NCBI GenBank assembly: GCA_030340625.1
Contig: JAOPHQ010005412.1
Coordinates: 346,907 to 410,906, forward strand
DNA length: 64,000 bases
Origin: Merluccius polli
Lineage: Eukaryota > Chordata > Actinopteri > Gadiformes > Merlucciidae
Direction of reading: 5' to 3'
Shown here: in pieces, positions 47,381-55,489 of the stretch
Position numbering within the stretch: the first letter of the stretch is position 1
Layout: each line of letters opens with the position of its first letter
The notes under the pieces: model-generated
The model's input: the letters and a program-made list of their open reading frames with translations, nothing else
Databases searched by the model: none
What the model was told of the DNA's origin: nothing
Program-made: the position numbers and the translations under genes

Positions 47381-47967
47381 GTTTAGCGGCCTAATCATGT
47401 CTTGTTATCCCATCAGATGCCTGTGAACCCACATTGGACCCAGACACAGCCCACAGACGTCTCTCTCTGTCTGAGGACAACAGGGAGGTGATGAGGGTTG
47501 AAGAGGATCAGTCGTATCCTGATCACCCAGAGAGATTTGACTACTGGTCCCAGGTGTTGTGTAAAGAGGGTCTGACTGGCCGCTGTTACTGGGAGGTGGA
47601 GAGGAGAGGAGAGGTTGTAATAGGGGTGACATACAGAGGAATCGCAAGGAGAGGAGAGGGTGATGACAGCAGGTTTGGAAGGAACAACAAGTCCTGGAGA
47701 CTTTATTGTAATGATGGTCGTTACACTGCCTGTTACAATGGTAGTATAACAGCCATCCGTCTTTCCCCCCCTGTCTCTACCAGAGTAGGAGTGTATCTGG
47801 ACCGGCCTGCTGGCACTCTGTCCTTCTACAGAGTGTCCCCAGGTGTAGGAGGGTCCTCAGACACAATGACACACATCCACACCTTTCAGACCACATTCAC
47901 CCAGGAGGACCTCCTCCCTGGGTTTAGGTTGTATCCTGGTTCCTCAGTGTCTCTGTGTGGGTTGTAG
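25796..47967 (+). CDS. NLRC3-like NLR with B30.2 domain (full gene)
   Basis: Model exons: 25796-25878, 25991-26107, 26182-26241, 26354-26470, 26545-26661, 26736-26795, 27026-27095, 27281-27500, 28445-28489, 28585-30370, 31350-31523, 33292-33465, 45458-45634, 45820-45866, 47417-47967. They sum to 3,798 nt (1,265 codons plus stop), all with AG/GT borders and matching phases, which strongly supports the model. Order: repeated N-terminal peptides, a helical pre-FISNA exon, FISNA, NACHT, LRRs, PRY-SPRY. Teleosts carry large clusters of such genes; the products are thought to be cytosolic sensors or regulators of innate immunity that oligomerise through NACHT. The domain count is at the short end, with only three LRR exons. 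The 12-kb intron before LRR exon 3 is filled by transposons. The broken exon at 26911 must be skipped. Whether it is expressed cannot be told from sequence. Confidence 0.85.
26911..26990 (+). pseudogene. Damaged copy of the 117-nt array exon
   Basis: It opens like its siblings (PEQQERADSPVPSCVSMKS), then diverges after ATGAAGAG into an in-frame TGA near 26986 with no good donor. Exons on both sides share phase 2, so skipping it keeps the frame. Confidence 0.75.
27281..27500 (+). CDS. Pre-FISNA helical exon of the NLR gene
   Basis: 220 nt encoding 73 residues beginning RAEEDAHAFLDKELKKLW and ending MNQEELADTLCA. It is rich in Glu, Lys and Arg with heptad-like Leu spacing. This exon type (…MNQKELADTL…) precedes FISNA in many fish NLRC3-like proteins. 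It is followed after an intron by a 45-nt exon (28445-28489) encoding SPSHDQLLRPHPTT. Confidence 0.8.
27501..28444. other. NLR intron with a short inverted-repeat element
   Basis: At about 28105-28335 an inverted pair (ACCAGGTG…GCCATTTTAAAATCT at the left and its inverse at the right) marks a short element of about 230 bp. The rest holds nothing I recognise, apart from an imperfect inverted pair near 27840 and 27885 (GTAGGCTTC/GAAGCCTTA). Confidence 0.6.
28585..30370 (+). CDS. FISNA-NACHT main exon of the NLR gene
   Basis: A single 1,786-nt exon (about 595 codons), uninterrupted. FISNA covers the first 75 residues or so (NDFYTELYITERDSGDVNKE). The NACHT ATPase follows: P-loop GVAGIGKT (28875-28898), Walker B FILDGLDE (29094-29117), a sensor-like WITTRPAA, then winged-helix and NACHT-associated regions (FVHLSIQEFLAALYVF). 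FISNA is the fish-specific NACHT-associated domain, also related to a segment of NLRP3. Nucleotide exchange at NACHT is expected to switch the protein between closed and oligomeric states. Length and motifs are normal for the family, with no missing key residue that I can see. Closely related sequence lies in the dead copy at 19860-20687. Confidence 0.95.
30355..30540 (+). repeat. Tandem duplication across the splice donor
   Basis: About 90 bp starting AAACATCTCTGTAGGTTCAC is repeated (about 30360-30447 and 30450-30535), so the exon end and GTAGGT donor occur twice. Use of the second donor would read through a stop, since the first copy has TAG right after CTG. Confidence 0.85.
30685..31196. 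mobile_element. Inverted-repeat element with central palindrome
   Basis: The ends are GGAGCCCCTCTGGGGT and its inverse, extended by ACATGGTA. Positions 30817-30850 form a perfect 34-bp palindrome centred on ACATG/CATGT. Size about 512 bp, no coding capacity. Confidence 0.8.
31350..31523 (+). CDS. LRR exon 1 of the NLR gene
   Basis: Canonical 174-nt NLR LRR exon, phase-matched to the NACHT exon and to the next LRR exon. It encodes two ribonuclease-inhibitor-type repeats (LNGCNLSERCCEALASVL; LRELDLSTNDLQDSGVELLS). It is nearly identical to exon 2, including intron sequence downstream, so it reflects a recent exon duplication. Confidence 0.95.
31949..32200. repeat. About 40-bp tandem repeat, about 6 copies
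   Basis: Units of the form TTGTTAATGACGGTATAAGG followed by TGTACATTATATTCTTAG lie in the intron between LRR exons 1 and 2. The region 31524-31948 shows nothing else. Confidence 0.85.
32197..33291. other. Possible hAT left end; otherwise unassigned intron
   Basis: TAGGGCTGCCCCCTAATAGT with GTCGACTA repeats resembles the left terminus of a fish hAT family. I find no matching right end, so it may be truncated. No coding sequence. Confidence 0.4.
33292..33465 (+). CDS. LRR exon 2 of the NLR gene
   Basis: 174 nt, two LRRs, differing from exon 1 at only a few positions (for example SSKSSS for SSNSSS, VKLLS for VELLS, HCRLE for HCTLE). The downstream intron also matches exon 1's intron for about 60 bp, up to the TTAA where a transposon has inserted. 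Confidence 0.95.
33800..33975 (+). pseudogene. Decayed N-terminus of a ballast-domain-like protein
   Basis: MADALETVRPM and, one frame over, YMFEPESDPEWEESAEST precede a GTAACA donor-like site. The second part resembles PYMFEPEYTEEEFLERE at the start of the intact ballast gene at 43575, so the outer element may once have carried the same kind of gene. It is short and frameshifted. Confidence 0.4.
34362..35690 (-). mobile_element. Nested element with Myb-like gene remnant
   Basis: An inverted pair (GGGGGCAATTGCTCTG near 34378 and its inverse CAGAGCAATTGCCCC near 35660) brackets a minus-strand remnant at 34759-35083. The remnant encodes MSRIEKYNEEQKLYLLYC and, after a frame change, a basic helix region ending ARLKNVWKRLKVEARNAIAE, like the Myb/SANT partner proteins of Harbinger elements. 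G-rich tandem motifs with GCGCGATTGTTGA lie at 35140-35262. Confidence 0.45.
35717..36462. repeat. 66-bp direct repeats flanking a truncated element
   Basis: 35717-35782 and 36397-36462 are near-identical (one mismatch seen). Between them lies 35783-36396, an inverted copy of the element at 22089, complete at the GTATTGCAC end and truncated at the other. Its interior has the CCCGACGGG-type repeats (36060-36140). Confidence 0.85.
37182..37409. mobile_element. 228-bp hAT-type short element, C-rich
   Basis: The 15-bp ends CAGTGCTCGAAGTGG are perfectly inverted. The flanking 8-mers AACGTACC and CACGTACC match at 7 of 8. The core has three C runs of 12-23 bases and GTCGGTCGTAGGTCCG repeats. Confidence 0.9.
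37614..37995 (+). repeat. Left terminal inverted repeat of Kolobok
   Basis: It starts AGGAACACTCCACCATTTTT and matches 43660-44042 in reverse complement with only a few differences. It contains no gene. Confidence 0.9.
38095..42282 (+). CDS. Kolobok THAP-domain transposase, nine exons
   Basis: Exons by splice signals and frame: 38095-38400, 38836-39048, 39135-39197, 39458-40156, 40240-40426, 40593-40714, 40941-41169, 41644-41796, 42011-42282. Total 2,244 nt (747 codons plus stop), no internal stop. Exon 1 is a THAP zinc finger: CVVNGC, FHRIP, NQWLAALN, WRVCSEHF and the closing AIPTIF. Exons 2-4 start with a low-complexity Pro/Ser/Thr linker. Exon 4 then holds a Cys-rich segment (CSTCGTLM…CPNTRQMADN) and the first catalytic-region block LCGDGRSDSPGHSCKYTTYS. 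Exon 5 holds ITTDRHPSIRKLMREEY and FDPWHVAKG. Exon 7 has LHRRWTSILYHISGVHRW. This order (DGR-x-DSPGH, then TTDRH, then HxFDxWH) is what I expect of Kolobok-type transposases. The protein should act in the nucleus on its own long inverted repeats. Confidence 0.8.
39232..39372. repeat. (TA)n and (AC)n microsatellite in a transposase intron
   Basis: About 60 bp of TA, then CACATACA-type repeats, between exons 3 and 4 of the transposase gene. Confidence 0.95.
42856..43575 (-). CDS. P2X7 ballast-domain-like protein carried by Kolobok
   Basis: Two exons: 43575-43148, then 43039-42856, joined through a GTAAGT donor and CTTCTTAG acceptor, giving 203 codons plus stop. I chose the ATG at 43575 (MATFEIDDADD); an upstream in-frame ATG exists at 43599. 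An acidic leader with PYMFEPEYTEEEFLERE is followed by WCNCGVCQPMPTETECLCC and FSCVTADEHF. Exon 2 encodes YRIIIEWALKGETLGRGNRK and LPSCVVGAIRRRYP. The Cys-rich CxCGxCQPMPT block, the YR…W helix and the LPSC…IRxxxP ending parallel the cytoplasmic C-terminal ballast domain of P2X7, a zinc- and nucleotide-binding module. There are no transmembrane segments, so it is a free-standing soluble form. It faces the transposase gene tail to tail inside the same inverted repeats. Its job for the element is unknown. Confidence 0.75.
43660..44042 (-). repeat. Right terminal inverted repeat of Kolobok
   Basis: Inverse of 37614-37995, ending GGTGGAGTGTTCCT before TTAA. Because the ballast gene starts only about 85 bp inside this arm, its promoter probably lies in the repeat, as the transposase promoter would in the other arm. 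Confidence 0.9.
44047..45342. other. Outer-element sequence; possible LTR-like block
   Basis: Two tandem segments of about 50 bp with TGCACATGGAAGG and GGCACGTGGAAGG lie at 44965-45075, followed by AATAAAATAT; a TTATTTAAGC TATA-like box lies near 44800. These would fit a solo LTR, but the ends are not convincing. A 163-codon open frame at 44108-44599 has no recognisable domain. Confidence 0.3.
45393..45456. repeat. (TG)n microsatellite at a splice acceptor
   Basis: A TG run broken by GGGTGAGG runs right up to the TAG acceptor of LRR exon 3 and stands where its polypyrimidine tract would normally be. Confidence 0.9.
45458..45634 (+). CDS. LRR exon 3 of the NLR gene
   Basis: 177 nt, one codon longer than the canonical 174 (AGGSG in place of a GDSG-like turn). 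It encodes LSGCMVTQEGCASLASAL and LRELDLSYNHPAGGSG. This is the usual last LRR type before the linker and B30.2 in fish NLRs. Confidence 0.9.
45820..45866 (+). CDS. Linker exon before B30.2
   Basis: 47 nt encoding VEHGGVWRLKPALKK, phase 2 to 1, after a CCCCCCAG acceptor and before GTAAGT. A related segment and matching downstream intron occur in the finTRIM copy near 60625-60720. Confidence 0.85.
45867..47416. other. NLR intron, AT-rich, with AAT microsatellite
   Basis: The first 60 bp match the finTRIM intron at 60661, and about 46460-46515 matches 60720-60775. From 46960 it is AT-rich with repeated TTATTATTA; an AAT run of about 12 units lies at 47344-47379. Confidence 0.7.
47417..47967 (+). 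CDS. B30.2 (PRY-SPRY) exon of the NLR gene
   Basis: 551 nt, 183 codons with the TAG stop, no breaks. PRY: LDPDTAHRRLSLSEDNREV. SPRY: GLTGRCYWEVE, NNKSWRLYC, VGVYLDRPAGTLSFYRV and the closing PGFRLYPGSSVSLCGL. B30.2 domains bind protein or other ligands through variable loops and occur at the C-termini of both fish NLRs and finTRIMs. The closest relative in this window is the damaged exon at 58258. Confidence 0.95.
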
Positions 47968-50900
47968 TTTATGATCATCATATCACTGCCAAAAATCGTG
48001 AGCAAAAATGACAGTGTGCGTGTACAACTAACACATCAATTAATTAGGTTAATACATATAATATATAATCAGTTGATATTTGAGAAAAGGGGACCTATTT
48101 AAATGTATCCTATTCTTATGGTAAATCAGTGGAGGCTTCTATAAGACTACAGGTAAAAAAGGTTTTTAAAAAAATTTAAAAAAATCTTACAATCCCATTT
48201 TCAGTGCTTTGAAACAGAAATACAGTCAGTAAGACGAGCTGTTTTCCTGAAATCAATTCTGTGAGTGACAACAGCGCCGCCCGCGGTGGAACAGATAATT
48301 ACAGTGAAGCAGACTTTCCTTCTGCTTCACCACCATACGTCACTTTTCCCATTGACTTCAATGTAAATCGAGTGAAACCCAGGCGGCTCGTGGTTTTATT
48401 CTGTTTCAATTGATCCTTATGGCAGATAAGTCCCACCCGTGAAGCAGTGACCGATAGGGTAGAATTTGAATGACACAACACTCTGGCCAGTCACCGCTTT
48501 CATTAGGCAGCTATCGTGAACTGACTTTGACAGTGACGACTGACGAACACATACATACTTTGTTGAACATTCATTTAATAAGATACACCTTTTTTTCTGC
48601 GTCTGCGAAACTTGGCATTTGTTGCAATTGAAAGGAGAACAGTTAAATCCTTAGAAGGAACTCCCAGCTGGTATGTAAGGGATAATGCCCGACAAGGTGT
48701 CCATTAACAGAAATGAATGGACAACGCGGAGGCGTGAACCGCGGAGGACGGTTCACGCGAAGTCCATTCATATAATATCTAATCAATTAATAATACTTTA
48801 ATGTGTTTTAGAGTTAAAATCGTGAGTTTTTTTTTTTATTTGTACAAATCGAGCGGACTATTTAATCTCCCGTATGCAGGCGTTGCCAAGCAACGTGGGC
48901 ATAGCGTCTTCGAGTTATTGTCCACTTCGCCAGGTGGGCAGAATAGGGGTTATGCGCAACATACTTCCGGTCTCATCATATCCGGTTCAGGTCCGCTGTA
49001 CCGCGCTCACATTATTTTATTTATTAATCCGCACTTCCAGACCGTCGCCGGGGCTTCAGAGTAATGTGTCCGAGGAGAGCAGCCCTCTCCCGGACACACG
49101 CTAGCTTTTACCGCTGTTATTATTATTTTTTTTGTATCCATCTTTTCTTCTCACTAACATTCAGATGTTAAAATCAAATAAAACGCCAACAGTAAAAAGG
49201 GCGAACTAGGTCAAGTCAATAGCTGTCGCCGTCAGTTCCTACCGCTGCTACCGGCTTTAACGACAAGCGGAAGTCAGGAGACCAGTTTTCCGGTTTGGTC
49301 ACGTGACGCTCGGCATAAAGCCCATTTAACTACAAGGTAAGGTAAGAGATAAGAGATAGGTTAGGCATGTTTTCTTGTGGCCTAGCAAGGTGGTTACTTC
49401 ACTTAAGCTTTATAATGTTAAGTTAAAAATAAATGGACACTTTAATAATACAGCTGTCAGTGACCCAGAACAATGTATTCATTGAGGTAAACAATACAGT
49501 ACCTCGTAAATAACCTCTATGTAACCTCTTTACAATAACTAATATTTTCATATTTTGTAGTGATTTAACTCTAAGTGTCTGGAGGGAAGAACAGGAGAGA
49601 GAGGACATCAGAATGCAGTACAGCAGGAATTGGAGGTGAACAGTTTAGGGAAAGAAAAGGTAGGCTGGATGTCTTTCCTTTCCAGTTATGTTACCCAGGG
49701 GTGGGGGTTAGGTGGGGGGTTAGGTGTGCGCTCGTTTCCGTGCGTCGGTCGACGGGTGCTTCACCAAAAATGTTGACCACCAGCCGCCACTGTGGTAAAT
49801 GTAGTACTGTAGTAAAAGATAGATCAGTACATGACCAATGGTTTACTATGATGTGTTTTAAGGTTTGGTAAACCGGCCAAAAACAATCCAAAGTAGGAAC
49901 AGGTAATCAATCTATATTGTATTGATTACCTATTGTTTATGATCAGTCATGCGTGCCTTCTGATGATATGAAGCTAATAGACCCCTGCGTGGCATGTCGC
50001 TATCAGAAAAATTAATATTCATGAGAAAGCTACAACCTTTACCTTCATCTAATCTATTGATACATTTTTAACCATGAAAGGAAGTGACATTAGATCTTCC
50101 ATAGGGTTTACTAAGCAGGTTTCACAAAGATTTAATTTCTAATTTGAAATTTATTTTATGTATTGATTGATTTTACATCTAAAAATAATTTGTACTTGTA
50201 CTACTCTTGATGTAAATACCAGACCCGTATATGTACTCCTATATGTGTGCGGACCATATTCCACAAGGTCAATATTGGAGGCAGCGTCTGGATTGAGACA
50301 GACTTCCAGGCAAGGGATCATCATCCACCAAATAAACTATCATGTCATTCTGTTCGTGTAAATGGTTTGTGCTTAATTAATTAATTACTGTTTCGCATCA
50401 CTAATGTTTCATTTAAATAAAAGTTAATTTGAGAAAACGTGCGTTTTGTGTATGACATTTACACCCTGTGTCAGTCATTGCAAAAGTCAGGACACATTTC
50501 ATTAAAAAGAATGATACCTAATATCTAAATACAACGGATATTCAGTGACTAAACTGTCTAATCTGAGGTTAAAAAAGTAAATATAACTTGTATTTGCATA
50601 TGAACTCGGGGCTGTCGCTTGCCATCATTTCTCTTGTCGGAGCGTGGAGCGGGTGCATTGCATTGTGGGATATCTGGATCAAAGAAGAACGCGTCTGCTG
50701 CCTCCAACACCTGCCTATTGGACAGAGACATGATGTGATGCCTCTCTGCCTCCTTATGCTGCCTGAATATAGGCAGCATGTTAGACGTTTGGGACACAGC
50801 CATAGTCTCCATGTTGGAAAACAAGTCTCCTAGCATTATCCCTGCAGAATGATACATTGGTTGAGTGACGGTGGTGCTGGATCATGTATTAACTTAAACA

Positions 50901-51050
50901 TCAGGCACATGTCTGCAAAACAAAGAACACTGTTTAAAAAGGTTCATAAATCGTACTTTTGAATGGTGACATGATGATGATGATGATGATGATGGCGGCA
51001 GTTCCTTCATGTTTCATCAAGAGTGTCTCTTCATCTCTCATTTCATGTAG
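47968..51050. other. No gene recognised
   Basis: 48240-48480 resembles a short interspersed element. 48660-48780 has hairpin-like inverted pairs (AATGGAC/GTCCATT and GTGAACCG/CGGTTCAC). 49690-49720 is G-rich. A frame at 50558-50857 (minus) has no family I know. ATG repeats lie near 50970-50992. Confidence 0.3.
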
Positions 51051-51590
51051 AGGTCTAGGGGGCCTCTACAGCGTGGAATGGTACAGCAGCTGCTCCGCCC
51101 AGGACCGCAAGGCACTACAAAGGGTAGTGAAAACCGCCAAGACCATCGCAGGCCGGGTGCTGCCTATATGGACAATATCTACCTCACCCGATGCCTGAGA
51201 AAGGCCAACAAAATCACAAGGGACCCCAGCCACCCAGCACACTCACTTTTCACCCTGCTACCGTCTGGCAGACGGTATAGGAGCTGTCAGTCATGCACTT
51301 TACGACTGAAGGCCTTTTTTTATTTACAGGCCATCAGGCTACTGAACCGCTGAACTTATACCTCATACCCATGTCACTTTTAGAGTAATACTCATATGCA
51401 CTTTATACCTGCACATCTGTATCTTTAAGATCAGTTATGTTTACATACCTGCTGCTTTTCAAATCCATACATTGTCTCCATATCCATACATTGTCTTCTA
51501 CTCATTTTATGGCTACTCTTATCTCATTTCATTGCACAGTATTACCAAGTGATGCCGTACATTTGACAATAAATGACTTGAACTTGAATA
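51051..51590 (+). mobile_element. Non-LTR retrotransposon 3' end
   Basis: It encodes, in two frames, the C-terminal part of a LINE reverse transcriptase: EWYSSCSAQDRKALQRVVKT then RCLRKANKITRDPSHPAHSL and LLPSGRRYRSC. A 3' UTR follows, ending in ACAATAAATGACTTGAACTT. The clade (Rex1, CR1 or L2-like) is not certain. Heavily 5'-truncated and frameshifted. Confidence 0.7.
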
Positions 51591-52155
51591 GAGCCGGTGA
51601 ACACTGATGGGTGTGTGACTCCGATCAAAGAATCACTAGACAGAGCTTTTCAAGGGTCTTTATTTCCGGAAAGTATGTATGGTTCTAAAGGCAAACATGC
51701 TAATGTTGTGAAAAGCAGTTTCAAAAATGAAACCCTTACTCACGCGTGTTCTTTTAATGAAGCGGTAGAAGAAGTTTTAGCTTTAAGAAATAATCAGTTT
51801 TATTGTTAACACCAGTATAATGTGCAGAGTTTTACAGATATCTGGGTCCAACTATGTTTCCCTGACCGAACAACAAAGTGTGTGTGTCAGTTCGAGTCTG
51901 AGCACCAACTCTCCCTGACCCAGGATGTTATATACACAAACAGTGAAAACGTCATATCAAGGGCTGGCTGTTGTCATCTTCCCACCTCGGTCTCGTGGTA
52001 TCTGACTCCCAGCATAGAGGCAGCCTGCCTGTTCTTTACTATCATATGATCTGCACTTTGCAACCAACTGATCTCACACTATCTATTCTGTCACCAACAA
52101 CGTACTCATTCTGATTATGAGGAGTTGCTTTTATAATTATATGCCTCTGCTTATA
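51591..52155. other. No gene recognised
   Basis: A short open frame at 51597-51809 has no recognisable domain, and no repeat ends were found. Confidence 0.3.
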
Positions 52156-53342
52156 CACTCACCGGCCACTTTATTAGGTACACCTTGCTAGTACCGGGTT
52201 GGACCCACTTTTGCCTTCAGAACTGCCTTAATCCTTCGTGGCACAGATTCAACAAGGTACTGGAAACATTCCTCAGAGAGTTTGGTCCATATTGACATGA
52301 TAGCATCACGCAGTTGCTGCAGATTTGTCGGCTGCACATCCATGATGCGAATCTCCCATTCCACCACATCCCAAAGGTGCTCTATTGGATTGAGATCTGG
52401 TGACTGTGGAGGCCATTTGAGTACAGTGAACTCATTGTCATGTTCAAGAAACCAGTCTGAGATGATTCGCGCTTTATGACATGGCGCATTATCCTGCTGG
52501 AAGTAGCCATCAGAAGATGGGTACACTGTGGTCATAAAGGGATGGACATGGTCAGCAACAATACTCAGGTAGTCTGTGGCTTTGACACGATGCTCAATTG
52601 GTACTAATAAGCCCAAAGTGTGCCAGGAAAATATCCCCCACACCATTACACCACCACCACCAGCCTGAACCGTTGATACAAGGCAGGATGGATCCATGCT
52701 GTTGGATGTTGCAGCAGAAATCGAGACTCATCAGACCAGGCAACGTTTTTTCCAATCTTCGATTGTCCAATTTTGGTGAGCCTGTGCGAATTGTAGCCTC
52801 AGTTTCCTGTTCTTAGCTGACAGGAGTGGCACCCGGTGTGGTCTTCTGCTGCTGTAGCCCATCCGCCTCAAGGTTCGACGTGTTGTGCGTTCAGAGATGC
52901 TCTTCTGCATACCTCTGTTGTAACGAGTGGTTATTTGAGTTACAGTTGCCTTTCTATCAGCTCGAACCAGTCTGGCCATTCTCCTCTGACCTCTAGCATC
53001 AACAAGGCATTTGCGCCCACAGAACTGCCGCTCACTGGATATTTTCTCTTTTTCGGACCATTCTCTGTAAACCCTAGAGATGGTTGTGCGTGAAAATCCC
53101 AGTAGATCAGCAGTCTCTGAAATACTCAGACCAGCCCGTCTGGCACCAACAACCATGCCACGTTCAAAGTCACTTAAATCACCTTTCTTCCCCATTCTGA
53201 TGCTCGGTTTGAACTGCAGCAGATCGTCCTGACCATGTCTACATGCCTAAATGCATTGAGTTGCTGCCATGTGATTGGCTGATTAGAAATTTGCGTTAAC
53301 GAGCAGTTGGACAGGTGTACCTAATAAAGTGGCCGGTGAGTG
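52156..53342 (-). mobile_element. Tc1-like transposon
   Basis: Inverted ends CACTCACCGGCCACTTTATT and the reverse complement, with TA on both sides. The size (1,187 bp) is slightly below a full Tc1. The transposase gene on the minus strand is broken. Confidence 0.95.
52188..53195 (-). pseudogene. Tc1 transposase with internal deletion
   Basis: The N-terminal half (53195-52731) starts MGKKGDLSDFERGMVVGARR with paired-type helix-turn-helix regions. After WSDESRFLL the frame shifts and several codons are missing. The C-terminal half (about 52697-52188) holds the catalytic Asp in GYFQQDNAPCH and, 34 residues on, the Glu in LNPIEHLWD, a DD34E arrangement. It would not give a working enzyme. Confidence 0.9.
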
Positions 53343-53439
53343 TATATATACACACACACACACACACACACAATATGATATATAAGATACATTATAAACA
53401 CTTACATCTGTGATCAACAAACAGCATGCAGGCCGCAAA

Positions 53440-55489
53440 TAATAAGCAATCAGACAATAACTAATTGGAGAAGGAGGACACTCCCCGTTCTCCTTAAAAG
53501 GCTAGTGACCTAGTACCAGTAACTCACTATATCCCACATGAAATGGCAATGACAAGGGCTTTTCTACACAGCCGACCCCAAAAGTCTACCTAGACTAGGG
53601 TCCTCTGCCTCAGGGAGGCTCGGGAGCTGCACCAGCCGGGACACAGGGCGCAGATATGTCCTGTCTTTAACCTGCACAGCCGCGGTGCAGACATGCCCAT
53701 CAGCTCCAGGGTACATCTGGGTGACCTTCTCTACAGACCAGATTGCCCAACAATGAGGGCCACCTGGCCGACAGACAGTTCCTTGCCGTCCTTCCTCCCC
53801 TTCTGCCTCTCTTGCAGGCCCGACAAGTAATAGTGAATGAAGGTGGACCAGAAATGGTCCGGCAGCACTTGACTGTGTCTCTAGTGATGTTTCCCAAGGA
53901 GGTCACTGGAGTTGTAGACCACTTGTGGTAGGGACGAGTCACGGCGTCCTATGATAAGGAGTTTGCGGAGGACGGTCTTGGACACTGTCTGATCTTTAAG
54001 AATGACCTTGAGGGCAGTCTTCACTGAATTCACCTCCCTGTCCCAGGTTCCACCGAAAAGCGCTTGGCGGGTTGAAGCGGAATGTGATGTTCTGCTTGGC
54101 CAACTGTTTTTTCAGTCTGGGTGCCATCTCGGTGAAGACTTCCTGCAGCTCTCTGTCTCCTCCAACAAACAAAGTTTGTGCCATTATCGGACAGAAGCTC
54201 GAAAGGTGTGCCACGGCGTGAGATGAAGTGTCTCAGGGACATCAGGGAGGCATCGGAGTCCAAGCTTTCTAGGAAGTCAATGTGTACACAACGCGTAGTC
54301 ATGCACTTGTACACGATCACCCACCTCTTCTCGTTCCAGCGCCCTATCTTGATGTGGAATGGCCTGAAGCAGTCTACTTCTGTAGAATAGAATGGGGGTT
54401 TGTAAAGACGCAGACGAGAGGGCGGAAGGTCAGTCATCTTGGGCACATCCGGCTGTGCTCGCCACAGCTGACATTCTCGGCAGGAGTGCTAATGCTTGCA
54501 GATAGCTTCCCTTCCACGCAGAACCCAGAATCTACATCAGATATCGGCGAGTACTCTCTCTGGAGAAGAGTCTGGTCATAGTCTTGGATGAGCAGGTTTG
54601 TCAGGAGATGGTGCGGATCCAAGATGATTAGGTGGATGGCATGCATCTCCAGGTTCTTAGCCCTGCGTAGCCTACCGCCAACTCGGAGGAGACCTGTGGC
54701 AGTGTCATACTCCGGAGACAGAGACCCCAGGCGGCTGTCGGATGGAAGAGGCCGATCTGACTTAAAAGCTTTAATCTCGTCTGGGAATGAGTCCAGCTGG
54801 GCTCGTATGAGGAGGACCTTCTTGGCGTTGGGGTAGTCAACTGCTCCACAAAGCTGATCTGTGATCTGGGAATCAGCCGCCCTGTGAAGGGACATGGCCG
54901 CTTGGACAAGCTCTTTCCATGAAGAAAAGTCTTTTGCTGAGGGTATATATACCCATTTGTGATTCTGTGTTTCTCTACACTTTTCTAAGTGTAGAGAAAC
55001 ACAGAATCACAGAATTTCTCCCATAAGGGCAGGCCGTGGAGTTGCTTGTAGCCTTTCTGTAATGCAACCACTCGATAGGAGTGTTCGGCAAGGCGTAGGC
55101 CTTCGGAAGGCCTGGCGGATCCGGTACTTCTGTGAGGGCATACATAGTGGAGAAATGTCAAAAGAGACGGAGCTACCCTGGAGTTTGACGTTTTGCTGGA
55201 CTGTCTGTAGATGGAGAGTCTCTGACTGTCTGGGGAGGTTCAGGCGCTGCACGGCTTCATGGAAGATGAGACGTTCAGAGCCATCGTCTAGCACGCCGTA
55301 GGTTTCCAAGGCTTTGTCCCTGTTTCTCAGGATGACCTTGATGACCTTTAATATCACCTGGTGTGGTCGGTTAATAAGCAATCAAAGAGGTACTAATTGG
55401 AGAAGGAGGCAATCCCCTGTTCTCCTTAAAGGGCTAGTGACCTAGTACCATTAATGGCTAAATTCACTAAATCCCACATGAAATGGCAC
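53440..55489 (-). mobile_element. BEL/Pao LTR retrotransposon remnant
   Basis: Direct repeats of about 110 bp (53440-53548 and 55372-55489, sharing CTAATTGGAGAAGGAGG and ATCCCACATGAAATGGCA) bracket degraded pol pieces on the minus strand. In order these are an aspartic-protease-like part (55381-55007), integrase zinc-binding and core (about 54890-54030, including the D-G-S- and D-N-G-T-N-F-type motifs) and the C-terminal DUF5641-like tail (about 53960-53580). Gag, reverse transcriptase and RNase H are missing. Frames are broken, so it cannot be active. Confidence 0.75.
54960..55009. repeat. Perfect 23-bp hairpin at a deletion junction
   Basis: Arms 54960-54982 and 54987-55009 are exact inverse copies (TGATTCTGTGTTTCTCTACA…) around a TTCT loop. 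It sits where the BEL protease piece ends and the integrase piece begins. Confidence 0.9.
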
